From: Chryseobacterium foetidum
Lineage (GTDB): Bacteria; Bacteroidota; Bacteroidia; Flavobacteriales; Weeksellaceae
Length of the DNA stretch: 64,000 bases
Reading direction: 5' to 3'
NCBI RefSeq assembly: GCF_025457425.1
Contig: NZ_JAMXIA010000001.1
Span: 3,348,001-3,412,000 of the forward strand
The notes under the pieces were generated by a model. The model was given only the letters and a program-made list of their open reading frames with translations. It was not told where the DNA came from and did not search any database. Each line of letters opens with the position of its first letter. Position 1 is the stretch's first letter. A program made the position numbers and the translations under genes. Of this stretch, positions 36,506 through 46,248 are shown one piece after another.

Positions 36506-36826
36506 ATGGCACAAATAAGAATTTCGGGAGTTTGGAAAGATGGAAATGGTATAATTACTCATTATGCTTTTCATACTCACATTAAAAATACAACTTGGTC
36601 AAGAGTGGTTAAAACATCAAAAGCGGATGCAATCAAGCAAATTGAGAATACAGGAAATAGAGCCGTAACATGGGTCTGGAACTATACAACTTCCGCATTT
36701 GATGTTCAAGAAGAAGTGACAGTCGTCAATGGTTCTAGTGGAAAGTATTTAAGATCGAATCCTGATCGAAAAGTAACCGACAATTTGGCTCATCTAATTA
36801 ATTATGATTGGATAGTAGCACGATAA
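36506..36826 (+). CDS. DUF3892 family protein
   Basis: This small 106-residue protein matches the DUF3892 pattern: an N-terminal strand (QIRISGVWKDGNGIITHYAF), the KTSKADAIKQIENTG helix, the WVWNYTTSAFD strand pair and a C-terminal GKYLRSNPDRKVTDNLAHL. The function of this family is unknown. It often lies in accessory regions. It appears monocistronic, with a hairpin-like CCGCAGGTTGTTGCGG about 90 bases downstream. Confidence 0.75.
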   Translation: MAQIRISGVWKDGNGIITHYAFHTHIKNTTWSRVVKTSKADAIKQIENTGNRAVTWVWNYTTSAFDVQEEVTVVNGSSGKYLRSNPDRKVTDNLAHLINYDWIVAR

Positions 36827-37086
36827 AACAAAGTCTATCAGCTTCAAGCATATTTAGGGCTCCATTAAAGTTAATTAGGGGATTAACTGTTAGGCTATTC
36901 CCTTCTTAGTACAGATTTTACCGCAGGTTGTTGCGGTTTTATTTATTACATTTAAAATAATTTTATTATAAATTGATGATCGAAATTCTACCAAGATAAT
37001 TTTCTTGGAGTCATGTCAATTTTTCATTCAAATAATTTAAATCTTAAAAAAGGATAGTCATTATTGTAAATTACAGACAACGTAAA

Positions 37087-38694
37087 ATGAAGAAATATAA
37101 ATACATTGAATATTTTCCAAAACCCTTCTTAAAAGATTTAGTAAGCAATCGGTGTTTACCTATCATAGGTGCTGGTTTTTCAAAAAATGCTGAAATTCCA
37201 AAGAACAAAAAAATGCTTGATTGGGATGAGCTAGGTAAAGCAATTGCTCAAGACATTCAAGACTATAAATATACCAATGCTATTGATGCAATTTCAGCCT
37301 ACTGTCACGAGTATTCAAGAACCAATCTTGTTGAAAAACTAACAGAATTATTATTACTTAATTCTGTAAAACCTGGGAAGACACATAAAGCTTTTTGTGA
37401 GTTACAATTTGATATTGTTTGTACAACAAACTTTGAGTTCTTACTTGAACAAGGCTACGGATTAATTCCAAAATATTGCAGGCCAATTATTGACGAAGAC
37501 CAACTTTCAATATCGAATTTAAGTGATGGAATTACAATTCTTAAACTTCATGGCGACTTACATCATCCGACAAAATTAGTTGTCACCGAAGAAGATTATG
37601 ATAGTTTTTTATCTAAAAATCGTATGTTAGCAACTTATCTTGCTAATTTACTTATCACAAGAACACCTTTATTTATTGGCTATAGCTTAGATGATATTGA
37701 TTTTAGACAAATTTGGCAAGTAATAAAGGATCGTTTAGGGAATCTTAGACGACAAGCTTATGTTTTGAAAATAGATTGTTCTCCTCACGAAAAAGCTAGG
37801 TTTGAACGAAGAGGCGTTAAAGTGATAAATATTAAAGGAAATCCATCTGACTATCCGAAAATTTTAGAAGATGTTTTCCTTGAGTTAAAAGACTATTGGA
37901 ACGAGGAAGTTTTGAAATTGCCTACAGTAAGCGAAGAAGCCACGCTTGCAGAGTTAGCTCTTCCAGATGACACTAATAATAGGCTTTGCTTTTTCTCTAT
38001 TCCAATAAAACTATTGCCCTTTTATAAGAAATATATTTTCCCAATTGCAGCTGCAAAAGGATTAGTTCCAATTAGTGCAGACGATGTTATTTCTATCGGG
38101 GATAATTGGATAGCAAAGGTTTCAGCACTAATAAATAAAGCAGAGTTTATTGTACTTGATCTAGCAACTCAAAATACAATGTTTGAACTTGGACTTGTAT
38201 TAAGTCAAAGCAAGCATACAAATAGACTTTTATTAATTCGCTCTGAGAATTCTCCCATTCCAGCAGATATACAAAACCTACTTTACTTATCCAGACCTGA
38301 AAACCCATATGAGGCTATTGATGAGCTAAGTGAAAGAATTGAACATTGGTTTAGAGATGTAGTCGCACCATTAAAAACGACATATGATGAAGAACCAAAT
38401 AGGCTATTAAAGAAGAAAGAATATCGAGCTGCTGTTATTTCTGCAATGACTTTGTTAGAAGTTTATATGAGACAACGAGTCGAATTAATTAAAAATATCC
38501 CTTCAAAAACATCAGCACCATATGCAATTTATATTGCAGCTAAAGAATTTAATATCATAACACAAGAGGAATTTATTAAAATCAAAATGTGGTCTGAGAC
38601 AAGGAATAGACTCGTACATACAAAAGCAATTGTAAACGCAAATGACGCAAAGAGAATAGTAACTGGTGTATATGAACTTATTGAACAACAATAA
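37087..38694 (+). CDS. SIR2 / deoxyribosyltransferase-like / HEPN three-domain defence protein
   Basis: Three parts can be seen in 535 residues. A SIR2 domain (about 10-270) has PIIGAGFSKNA, VCTTNFEFLL with N115 and LKLHGDLHH with the catalytic H155, so NAD+ hydrolysis is likely. A nucleoside-deoxyribosyltransferase/TIR-like middle (about 300-425) has FIVLDLATQNTMFELGL and its conserved glutamate E367. A C-terminal HEPN-like helical domain (about 435-535) carries R506-x4-H511 in TRNRLVHTK. SIR2 proteins of this kind act in phage defence by depleting NAD+. The HEPN part could add RNA cleavage. No partner gene is adjacent on either side within 250 bases. Confidence 0.8.
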   Translation: MKKYKYIEYFPKPFLKDLVSNRCLPIIGAGFSKNAEIPKNKKMLDWDELGKAIAQDIQDYKYTNAIDAISAYCHEYSRTNLVEKLTELLLLNSVKPGKTHKAFCELQFDIVCTTNFEFLLEQGYGLIPKYCRPIIDEDQLSISNLSDGITILKLHGDLHHPTKLVVTEEDYDSFLSKNRMLATYLANLLITRTPLFIGYSLDDIDFRQIWQVIKDRLGNLRRQAYVLKIDCSPHEKARFERRGVKVINIKGNPSDYPKILEDVFLELKDYWNEEVLKLPTVSEEATLAELALPDDTNNRLCFFSIPIKLLPFYKKYIFPIAAAKGLVPISADDVISIGDNWIAKVSALINKAEFIVLDLATQNTMFELGLVLSQSKHTNRLLLIRSENSPIPADIQNLLYLSRPENPYEAIDELSERIEHWFRDVVAPLKTTYDEEPNRLLKKKEYRAAVISAMTLLEVYMRQRVELIKNIPSKTSAPYAIYIAAKEFNIITQEEFIKIKMWSETRNRLVHTKAIVNANDAKRIVTGVYELIEQQ

Positions 38695-38971
38695 AACAAC
38701 ACACAATTAACGTTGATTTGGTAATGTAGATAGCAAATATAGCTTTATGAAGGTTATAAAAATCATGCTTTGAGTATTGATGTGATGAATAAGGATGGAT
38801 TTTTAGATTGATCAGGGAGTTTATGAATTGATAAAAAAAGTGGAAATTATTTTAAAAAAGGGTAAAGAATCATTTCTTAAGTCTTCTCAACTTGAATAAA
38901 TTGATATATTTTTATAAATTCTAAGCAAAATTTCGCATAATGAATATTTGCTTGGTATTCAATAAATTAAA

Positions 38972-40570
38972 ATGACTCAAAAAAGTATAAAACAACTCGA
39001 AATAGAACTGTGGGAAGCTGCGGACGAATTAAGAGCCAACTCAAAACTGACTGCTGCGGAATACAAAGATCCTTTATTGGGATTAATTTTACTCCGTTTT
39101 GCTGAAAATAAATATGAAGAAGCCAAAGAACATTTGGCGGAAAGTTTACCCATCAACCCCCGAACTCAACAAAGACGTGAAGCTACCAAAGATGACTTTG
39201 CGCAAGCTGGTGCAATGCAATTGCCCGAAAAAGCACAATACAGTTATTTGGCTAGTCTGCCTGAAAGCGAAGATTTAGCTGAGGCCATCAACACGGCGAT
39301 GAAACTGATTGAAACTGAGTATGAAGATTTAGCGGGTATTTTACCTAAAAATTATCAGGAACTCACGCCCGAAGATGATTCTGATAATAACCTCTTAGCA
39401 AATTTGATTCGTATTTTCAACAGCGATTCGGTGCGCAATGCAAGAGGTGATGTGTTCGGTAGAGTGTACGAATATTTTCTGATGAAACTCTCGATGATGG
39501 GAGCTGGTGCGCAGGAAGGTGGCGAATTTTTTACACCGCCGTCTTTGGTACAACTAATTGTGAATTTTATTCAGCCAGATCACGGGATTATTCACGATCC
39601 TGCTTGTGGATCGGGCGGAATGTTCGTACAAACCGCACATTTTATTAAAGACACCCAAAACAAAAGTGTGAACCAAGCCGTAACGGTTTATGGTACCGAA
39701 TACAAAAGCAACAACACGCGTTTGGCGAAAATGAACTTAGCTATTCACGGAATTGAAGGAAAGATTGCTAATAACAATTCCTTTTATTCCGATCCGCACG
39801 AGTTGATTGGGAAATGTGATTTCCTGATGGCGAATCCGCCGTTTAATGTAGATAAAGTAGATGCTAAAAATAAATTTTTGGCAGAAGATAAACGTTTGCC
39901 TTTTGGTGCGCCGCTGACCGGAAAAGGAACGATTGGAAATGCCAATTATCTCTGGATTCAGTATTTTATGTCTTACCTCAACCCGACGGGTCGCGCAGGA
40001 TTTGTAATGGCTTCTTCTGCGACTGATGCAGGAAATGCAGAGAAAAGAATTCGCGAAGAACTGATAAAAACCGGCAATGTAGATTGTATTGTTTCGGTGA
40101 GCAATAATTTTTTCTATACCAGAAGTCTGCCTTGTCATCTTTGGTTTTTTGATAAAGGAAAACCGAAAGCGAACAAAGATAAAATCCTGATGATCGATGC
40201 CAGAAATGTGTATAGAAAAGTAAGCACCACCATCAATGATTTTTCTGAGGAACAGTTGGAAGGCTTAACTGCAATAATGGCGCTTTACCGTGGCGAAAAA
40301 CCTAAAGTTGCTAAAGACAATGCTTGGTTTAATGAATATTTCCCTGATGGAACGTATCGTGATGTAGAAGGTTTGTGTAAAGTGGTAGACTTGGAAGAAG
40401 TGGCAGAACAAGATTACAGCCTTACACCGGGACGATATGTTGGGGTAAATATCGACATTGATATGGATTTTGATTATAAAACCCGAATGCAGGAATTGCA
40501 CAGCGAATTAGCTGAGCTGAATACTGAAGCCAACCAATTGATGAATCAAATTCAAACTTTTAAGTTATGA
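38972..40570 (+). CDS. hsdM: Type I restriction-modification DNA methyltransferase subunit (HsdM)
   Basis: The 532-residue N6-adenine methyltransferase has the N-terminal HsdM helical domain, the S-adenosylmethionine motif DPACGSGGMF near residue 212 and the catalytic motif NPPFNVD near 290. It would methylate the host recognition site together with HsdS. It starts an operon whose genes all overlap or abut: HsdM-HsdS by four bases (ATGA), then two DUF262 genes, then HsdR. Confidence 0.95.
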   Translation: MTQKSIKQLEIELWEAADELRANSKLTAAEYKDPLLGLILLRFAENKYEEAKEHLAESLPINPRTQQRREATKDDFAQAGAMQLPEKAQYSYLASLPESEDLAEAINTAMKLIETEYEDLAGILPKNYQELTPEDDSDNNLLANLIRIFNSDSVRNARGDVFGRVYEYFLMKLSMMGAGAQEGGEFFTPPSLVQLIVNFIQPDHGIIHDPACGSGGMFVQTAHFIKDTQNKSVNQAVTVYGTEYKSNNTRLAKMNLAIHGIEGKIANNNSFYSDPHELIGKCDFLMANPPFNVDKVDAKNKFLAEDKRLPFGAPLTGKGTIGNANYLWIQYFMSYLNPTGRAGFVMASSATDAGNAEKRIREELIKTGNVDCIVSVSNNFFYTRSLPCHLWFFDKGKPKANKDKILMIDARNVYRKVSTTINDFSEEQLEGLTAIMALYRGEKPKVAKDNAWFNEYFPDGTYRDVEGLCKVVDLEEVAEQDYSLTPGRYVGVNIDIDMDFDYKTRMQELHSELAELNTEANQLMNQIQTFKL

Positions 40571-42441
40571 TGGAAGGTTGGAAAGAGGTAAAACTTGGAG
40601 AAATTTGTAATGTAATTAATGGGTTTGCTTTTAAGTCTAAAGATTTTGTTAGAGAAGGCATACCTCTTGTAAAAATCAAGGAACTAAAAGATAAAAGAAT
40701 TAATATAAATCATTGTGATTATTTACCTACAGATTTCATCGTTAATGAAAAATTTAAAGTTAATAAAGGAGATGTTTTAATTGCTTTAACAGGCTCTCAT
40801 ATAACATTACCCTCATCTGCTGTAGGAAGAGTTTGTAAAAGTTTAATAGACAAAACGCTATTTTTAAATCAACGAGTAGGCAGATTTGTTGCATTTGAAG
40901 ATAAATGTGATTTAAATTTTTTGTATTTCTTTTTAACTTCAGAAGATTTTTTTAATAATGTAGGATTGTTAGCAACGGGAGCTGCTAATCAAGCTAATAT
41001 TAGTGGTGAAGATGTAAAAACTATTTCTATTAATCTTCCACCACTTGAAACCCAGCGCAAAATTGCTAACATTTTATCAGGTTATGATGATTTGATAGAG
41101 AACAACCAAAAGCGTATAAAAATTTTGGAAGAAATGGCACAACAAACCTACGAAGAATGGTTTGTGCGGATGCGTTTTCCGGGTTATGAAACTGCGATTT
41201 TTGATGAGAATGGTTTGCCGAAGGATTGGAAGACAATGAAGTTAGGGGAATTTTTGGATTTTAAAAAAGGGAAAAAAATTGAAGAGTTTTTGGAAGTAAA
41301 CGAACAAGGAACTGAAAAGGTTCTATTGTTAGATTCAATAGAATCAGGAAATTTCAAATACACAAAAATTGGAAAGCACGAATTAGTCAAGAGAGGCGAC
41401 ATTTTAATGTTAATGGACGGCGCTAGAAGCTCATATGTATTTCAAGCTGATAATGGAATTATAGGATCCACATTAGCAAAAATAGAAACTAAAAAAATTC
41501 CTGCTAGTTTTATGTTCTTTTATTTTCAAAATAATTTAGAATGGCTGCAAATCAATAACACGGGAGCTGCTATTCCTCACGCTAATCCGAAGTTTATAAA
41601 ATCTATAAATTTTAAATTACCCAATGAAAAACTATTTGTTGATTGGCAATCTTTCACTGAACCTATTTTAAATAATATTTGGAATTTAAAAGATCAAAAC
41701 CAAAGCTTACGTGAGGCACGAGATATTTTGTTGCCAAGGTTGATGATGGGGATGATTGATGTTTCGGAAAGCTCGGAACAAGTGGGAAGTGTAGAATCAA
41801 AACCATCTGATGCTAAAGTAATTCCTTTAGAACAACCTAAAAAAGAAGCTTCCAAAGAATTTAAAGAAGCAGTTCTAATTGCTTGTTTAACTGAAAGATT
41901 TGGAAGTGAAAAATTTCCTTTAGGCAGAAAAAGATATACCAAGCTTTCTTATCTCTTTCACAGATATTCAGACAATAAAATTCAGGATTATCTGAGAAAA
42001 GCTGCAGGACCTTACAATCCAAAAACAAAATACGGCGGTCCTGAAAAAATTGCTCTAAACAATAAATACATTCAAAATTGGAAAAGCAATAATAAAATGA
42101 CTGGTTTTGTATCTGCCGAAAAAATAGAAGATGCTAAAACATATTTTTCCAACTATTGGCAAATCTCAGATTTAGATTGGCTGACTAAAGAGTTCAAATT
42201 CAAATCTAATGATGAATTGGAACTTTTGGCAACAGTTGATAATAGTTTGGTGGAGCTTTCTAAGAAGAATCTTGAGTTTACATCAGCTAATGTTTTGGAT
42301 ATTATAAAATCTGAAAAAGAATGGGAAGCAAAGTTGGAACGAACGATTTTTAGTGATTCGAATGTGGAGAGGGCGATTGGGTTTTTGAGGGGAGTTTTGG
42401 AGTATAATCAAAGTTTAGAAAATGGCAGAATTAATATATAA
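40567..42441 (+). CDS. hsdS: Type I restriction specificity subunit (HsdS) with C-terminal extension
   Basis: Two target-recognition domains are seen, each opening with the usual pattern (WKEVKLGEICNVINGFAF at the N-terminus and DWKTMKLGEFLDFKKGKK near 220). Conserved coiled-coil spacers follow them (PPLETQRKIANILSGYDDLI and LREARDILLPRLMMGMI). The classical HsdS part ends near residue 400. About 200 further residues (from KEFKEAVLIACLTERFGSE onward) form an additional domain of unknown role, which explains the 624-residue length. The extension is not a frameshift product, as it is in frame and well formed. The gene overlaps the following DUF262 gene by 20 bases. Confidence 0.9.
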   Translation: MMEGWKEVKLGEICNVINGFAFKSKDFVREGIPLVKIKELKDKRININHCDYLPTDFIVNEKFKVNKGDVLIALTGSHITLPSSAVGRVCKSLIDKTLFLNQRVGRFVAFEDKCDLNFLYFFLTSEDFFNNVGLLATGAANQANISGEDVKTISINLPPLETQRKIANILSGYDDLIENNQKRIKILEEMAQQTYEEWFVRMRFPGYETAIFDENGLPKDWKTMKLGEFLDFKKGKKIEEFLEVNEQGTEKVLLLDSIESGNFKYTKIGKHELVKRGDILMLMDGARSSYVFQADNGIIGSTLAKIETKKIPASFMFFYFQNNLEWLQINNTGAAIPHANPKFIKSINFKLPNEKLFVDWQSFTEPILNNIWNLKDQNQSLREARDILLPRLMMGMIDVSESSEQVGSVESKPSDAKVIPLEQPKKEASKEFKEAVLIACLTERFGSEKFPLGRKRYTKLSYLFHRYSDNKIQDYLRKAAGPYNPKTKYGGPEKIALNNKYIQNWKSNNKMTGFVSAEKIEDAKTYFSNYWQISDLDWLTKEFKFKSNDELELLATVDNSLVELSKKNLEFTSANVLDIIKSEKEWEAKLERTIFSDSNVERAIGFLRGVLEYNQSLENGRINI

Positions 42442-44185
42442 TGTAAAGAATTTATTTTCAAATGGCATAGATGGATGTCTATTAGATTATGAAGCAGAGT
42501 TTTATCATATTGCTTCTTACCAGCGTGGTTATAAATGGGGGTTTGATGAAAATGGAGCTGTAAGTATTTTATTGAGCGATTTGAAAAGTGCTTTCGTTAA
42601 ATCTTTAGACAGCAATAAACCTATTGATTATTATCTACAATATATCACGTTAAAGAAAATTGATGGTACTAACTATTTAGAAGTCATTGATGGGCAACAA
42701 CGTTTAACTACACTTTCCATAATGTTGTCTGTTCTTTCTTATTTAACAGATGTAGAAAACATAGCTAAAGACCGTTTAGATTATGCCGTTCGTTCTAATT
42801 TTTTTAAGAATTATATCTATCAAAATGATAAAATAGAACTTTTGTTGGCTTGCGAATGGGATAGAAATACGGGATTGACTATTGATGACGAGTATTTTAA
42901 TAATCAGGACACATATTACATATTCGGAGCTTTAAAAAAATGCCATTCCTTTTTTAGTGAATTTGATGAGGACGAACAAAAGAGGTTTTATAGTTTCCTA
43001 CTAAATCAAGTCCAAATAATTGTAAATGTGGTAGAACACGTAAGTAGTGAAAAAGTATTTTCAAATCTGAACAGTAATAAAATACCACTTACCGAAGCAG
43101 AACTAATCAAAGCCTTGTTCATAACAAAACAAGCTCGTACTACAACTGATTTGCAAAAAAAATCATTTCGAGAAATTCAAGAACAGCGCTTGATTTTAGG
43201 CAGACGTTGGGATGAGATTGAGAATTGGGTAAATGACAAAATGATTAGGAGTTTTTATTTCGGTTCGTTTAATGATCCTATGTTTGGTTTTCTTTCATTG
43301 GTTGCCAAAAACATTGAAGATATTACTTTTAAAGAACAAACAAGTCACCACGAATTGTTCAATTTCTTTAATCATCAAAATATTGCTATTATACAAAAAG
43401 AATTATATAATACCTTTTGGATTTTAAAAGATTGGATTAAAGATCCAATAATCCATAACAGATTGGGCTATTTGTTTTTTTACAAAGGTTCTAAAATCAG
43501 TATTTTAGATTTTGTCAAATATTTTAAATATAAATCTAAGGATAGCTTCTACAATAAATTACTGCAAAAAGTATTAGCAAATATTCCTATTGGATTAGAT
43601 ATCAATTACGAAGATAATCCAAGTGAAATACATAAAATTCTTTTAGCCTTAAATATATTTTCAACAAATGTAAAATTTGATTTTTACAGCTATATTAAAG
43701 AAAAATGGACGTTAGAACATATTTTCCCGCAGACACCAGAAGGTAAAAAAAATATTCTCACGGTTTCTGATAAAGAGAATATTATTGAAATGGTAAATGA
43801 AGATGATAAGGAAAAGGTGAAACGTATACTAAAGAAAAAAGAAAGGAATTCTGAGGAAAAAGAGATTTATACAGACGCTTTAAAAAGATCAGGATACATT
43901 CACCATTTAGGAAATATGTGTTTGCTTTCTAACGTAGATAATATTCTGAATGGATGCGGTTTTTATGATGAAAAAAGAACGAAAATATTAAAACGAATTA
44001 AAAATGGTGGATTTATACCATCGCATACGATTGAAATATTTACGAAATCTATTTTTGATGAAAATCCAGATGATTTTACCAGATGGAACAAAACAAACAT
44101 CGATAGTCACGCACAAATTATTCAAGATAAAATTTCAGATTTAACAAATTTATTAAAAGAAGAAGCTCAACATGAAAGCAGGTAA
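42422..44185 (+). CDS. GmrSD-like protein, DUF262 plus DUF1524 (HNH) domains
   Basis: The 587-residue protein has an N-terminal DUF262 ParB-like nucleotide-binding domain (YQRGYKWG near 33 and VIDGQQRLTTLSIM near 85). The C-terminal DUF1524 domain has the His-Me finger motif LEHIFPQTPEG near 435 and HHLGNMCLLSNVDN near 495. GmrSD enzymes are NTP-dependent type IV nucleases that cut modified phage DNA. Here the gene sits inside a type I restriction-modification operon, overlapping hsdS before it and a second DUF262 gene after it. Confidence 0.85.
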   Translation: MAELIYNVKNLFSNGIDGCLLDYEAEFYHIASYQRGYKWGFDENGAVSILLSDLKSAFVKSLDSNKPIDYYLQYITLKKIDGTNYLEVIDGQQRLTTLSIMLSVLSYLTDVENIAKDRLDYAVRSNFFKNYIYQNDKIELLLACEWDRNTGLTIDDEYFNNQDTYYIFGALKKCHSFFSEFDEDEQKRFYSFLLNQVQIIVNVVEHVSSEKVFSNLNSNKIPLTEAELIKALFITKQARTTTDLQKKSFREIQEQRLILGRRWDEIENWVNDKMIRSFYFGSFNDPMFGFLSLVAKNIEDITFKEQTSHHELFNFFNHQNIAIIQKELYNTFWILKDWIKDPIIHNRLGYLFFYKGSKISILDFVKYFKYKSKDSFYNKLLQKVLANIPIGLDINYEDNPSEIHKILLALNIFSTNVKFDFYSYIKEKWTLEHIFPQTPEGKKNILTVSDKENIIEMVNEDDKEKVKRILKKKERNSEEKEIYTDALKRSGYIHHLGNMCLLSNVDNILNGCGFYDEKRTKILKRIKNGGFIPSHTIEIFTKSIFDENPDDFTRWNKTNIDSHAQIIQDKISDLTNLLKEEAQHESR

Positions 44186-46247
44186 ATATAATATTAAAGA
44201 GCTGTTCTCTAATAAAAATATTGAGTCTGTTATTATTCCAGAAATCCAGAGAGATTATGTGTGGGGTACTGACCAGGTTAATGGGTTGTTACAATCAATA
44301 TTTGATGATTTTCTAAATTTTTTAGAAACGAAAGCCCAAATAAACATCACTATAAATGATGACAAATCTTTAGAAAAAACATTAAGTGAATATTATAAAA
44401 CAATAAAATACAATACGAGTATTGGGTTTATTTATGCTTACAGTGATTTTGAATATCCTGATAAATATTTTCTAATAGATGGACAACAACGTTTAACTAC
44501 TATATACTTGCTCCTTGTTGCAATTGCGTCAGAGGATGAACAATTTAGAAGTCAATTTTCCAAATTATATTTTAAAAACGGAAAATCTTTTATCGAGTAT
44601 CGTGTTCGTGAAGCAAGTTTGTTGTTTTTAAATCAGTCGATTACGCATACTATTGAAGAAAAAAAAACCTCATTAGAAGAGCAATATTGGTACTACAACT
44701 TTTATAAAAACGATAAGACTATACAATCCATTATTAACAACTTAAAAACGATTAAAGATTTTTTGAGTGAAAATATTAGTGATATAAATAGTTTTAAAGA
44801 CTATGTGCTGAACCACGTACAATTTTGGTATTTTGATACCAACATAAGCGAGCAAGGTGAGGAACTTTATATTTATATGAACGCCAGAGGAGAGCGAATG
44901 CAATCCAATGAGAATTTAAAAGCAGAATTACTTGCGAAGATTTCATATTTAGAGAAAAAAAATGAATGGGGTAGTAAATGGGAAGAATGGCAAAACTATT
45001 TTTGGATTATAAGAGGAAAACACGAAAATGCTGATAACGTATTTAATGAGTTTGTCTATTGTGTTGCAGGTTTAGAAAATCAAAAAAATAATGTTGGTAT
45101 CATTATTAAAAACATCGATAAAGTATTTTTAACTCCGACCAATAATCAGATTTTACGATGTTTTAATGATATTGCAGTAATAAAAAAACATATTGATTCT
45201 TTAAAAACTATATTAGGTAGCGAAATTTTAGAGTTTTGTAAAAGTAATAATATATCTCACAATTGGATTATTAAAACAAGAAATGAGATTCGCAGATTAC
45301 TAAATAATAATCAAACTAACTATTTTATAAAAATTGATGACACCAATAGAGGTACGGAACAAAATAGAATGGTACTTCTCTGGTCTATTTTGGAATTGTT
45401 TTTAGATATAAAAATTGTAGATCTAAATTTAATTATATCCTTAAGAATAATTTATAATCGTTACTATAATTACAATAGAGCTGTCCTGACAAATTTGAAT
45501 GATATTGAAAAATTCAAAAATAAAGGATTTGAGAGTGTGGTAAGAGAAAACAATAATGATGAAGAAAGCTTGAAATATAAATTTTTATCTGCTCGAAAAG
45601 ATAAAGGTTATTTTAATAAGATGCTTTCCCTAATTTGGGAGATTGAAGATCATCCTATTAATTTGGATGGAAGTTTTGCACAAAATATTAATAGTGCACA
45701 TCTATTAAATTATTCAAAAAACATTTCAATTGAGGAACTAAGACAAGTTAAAGACAAATTTTACGAGTTATTTCCTGTAAAACAAGATAAAAACGTTGAT
45801 TGGACAAATTATTCTAAAGTATTACGTTGTCTAATATCATATGGAAAATGTTGGAATGAGAAGGTAACAAATGGCTATGATAATTTGGATTTTGATAGTA
45901 AAAAAAGAATTTTACGAGATTTAGATTCAGAAGATGAAAGATGTTTTTCACGTTTTTTTAATGATTATTTAGTTGCTGATAATCTATCTCAGTTAGAAAG
46001 TGAAATCGTTGTAGAGCCACGATATAATGAGCAAACAGAAGATTGGCTTGAGGCAATACAATGGTATAACTATCATTTGAAAGAGAAAATGTGGTCTGAA
46101 GGTTTTTTTATCGCTGTTGGAGGATGGAATTTTAGAAAAAAAGACAGATATTTTCCCAATAGATTTCAGCTAGTAAATACAAAAGGGAATTTTCAAGGGG
46201 GAAATCCTATTGTACTCTCAAAAAAGGTTAAAGTCAAAAAAAATTAA
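44172..46247 (+). CDS. DUF262 protein, second GmrSD-like gene
   Basis: The 691-residue protein begins with a DUF262 domain (IPEIQRDYVWG near 22 and LIDGQQRLTTIYLLL near 102). It lacks the clear LEHIFPQ nuclease motif of its neighbour, so it may be a partner or specificity/NTPase half. The C-terminal 400 residues are helical with no motif I recognise. It overlaps the first DUF262 gene by 14 bases, and hsdR follows after one base, so the five genes are expressed together. Confidence 0.8.
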   Translation: MKAGKYNIKELFSNKNIESVIIPEIQRDYVWGTDQVNGLLQSIFDDFLNFLETKAQINITINDDKSLEKTLSEYYKTIKYNTSIGFIYAYSDFEYPDKYFLIDGQQRLTTIYLLLVAIASEDEQFRSQFSKLYFKNGKSFIEYRVREASLLFLNQSITHTIEEKKTSLEEQYWYYNFYKNDKTIQSIINNLKTIKDFLSENISDINSFKDYVLNHVQFWYFDTNISEQGEELYIYMNARGERMQSNENLKAELLAKISYLEKKNEWGSKWEEWQNYFWIIRGKHENADNVFNEFVYCVAGLENQKNNVGIIIKNIDKVFLTPTNNQILRCFNDIAVIKKHIDSLKTILGSEILEFCKSNNISHNWIIKTRNEIRRLLNNNQTNYFIKIDDTNRGTEQNRMVLLWSILELFLDIKIVDLNLIISLRIIYNRYYNYNRAVLTNLNDIEKFKNKGFESVVRENNNDEESLKYKFLSARKDKGYFNKMLSLIWEIEDHPINLDGSFAQNINSAHLLNYSKNISIEELRQVKDKFYELFPVKQDKNVDWTNYSKVLRCLISYGKCWNEKVTNGYDNLDFDSKKRILRDLDSEDERCFSRFFNDYLVADNLSQLESEIVVEPRYNEQTEDWLEAIQWYNYHLKEKMWSEGFFIAVGGWNFRKKDRYFPNRFQLVNTKGNFQGGNPIVLSKKVKVKKN

Positions 46248-46248
46248 T

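Noticed and set aside
38741-38935. Possible gene remnant before hsdM (a frame ending in a YELIKK-like segment)
   Set aside because: The similarity to the end of the SIR2 protein is only a few residues, and no longer frame can be rebuilt.
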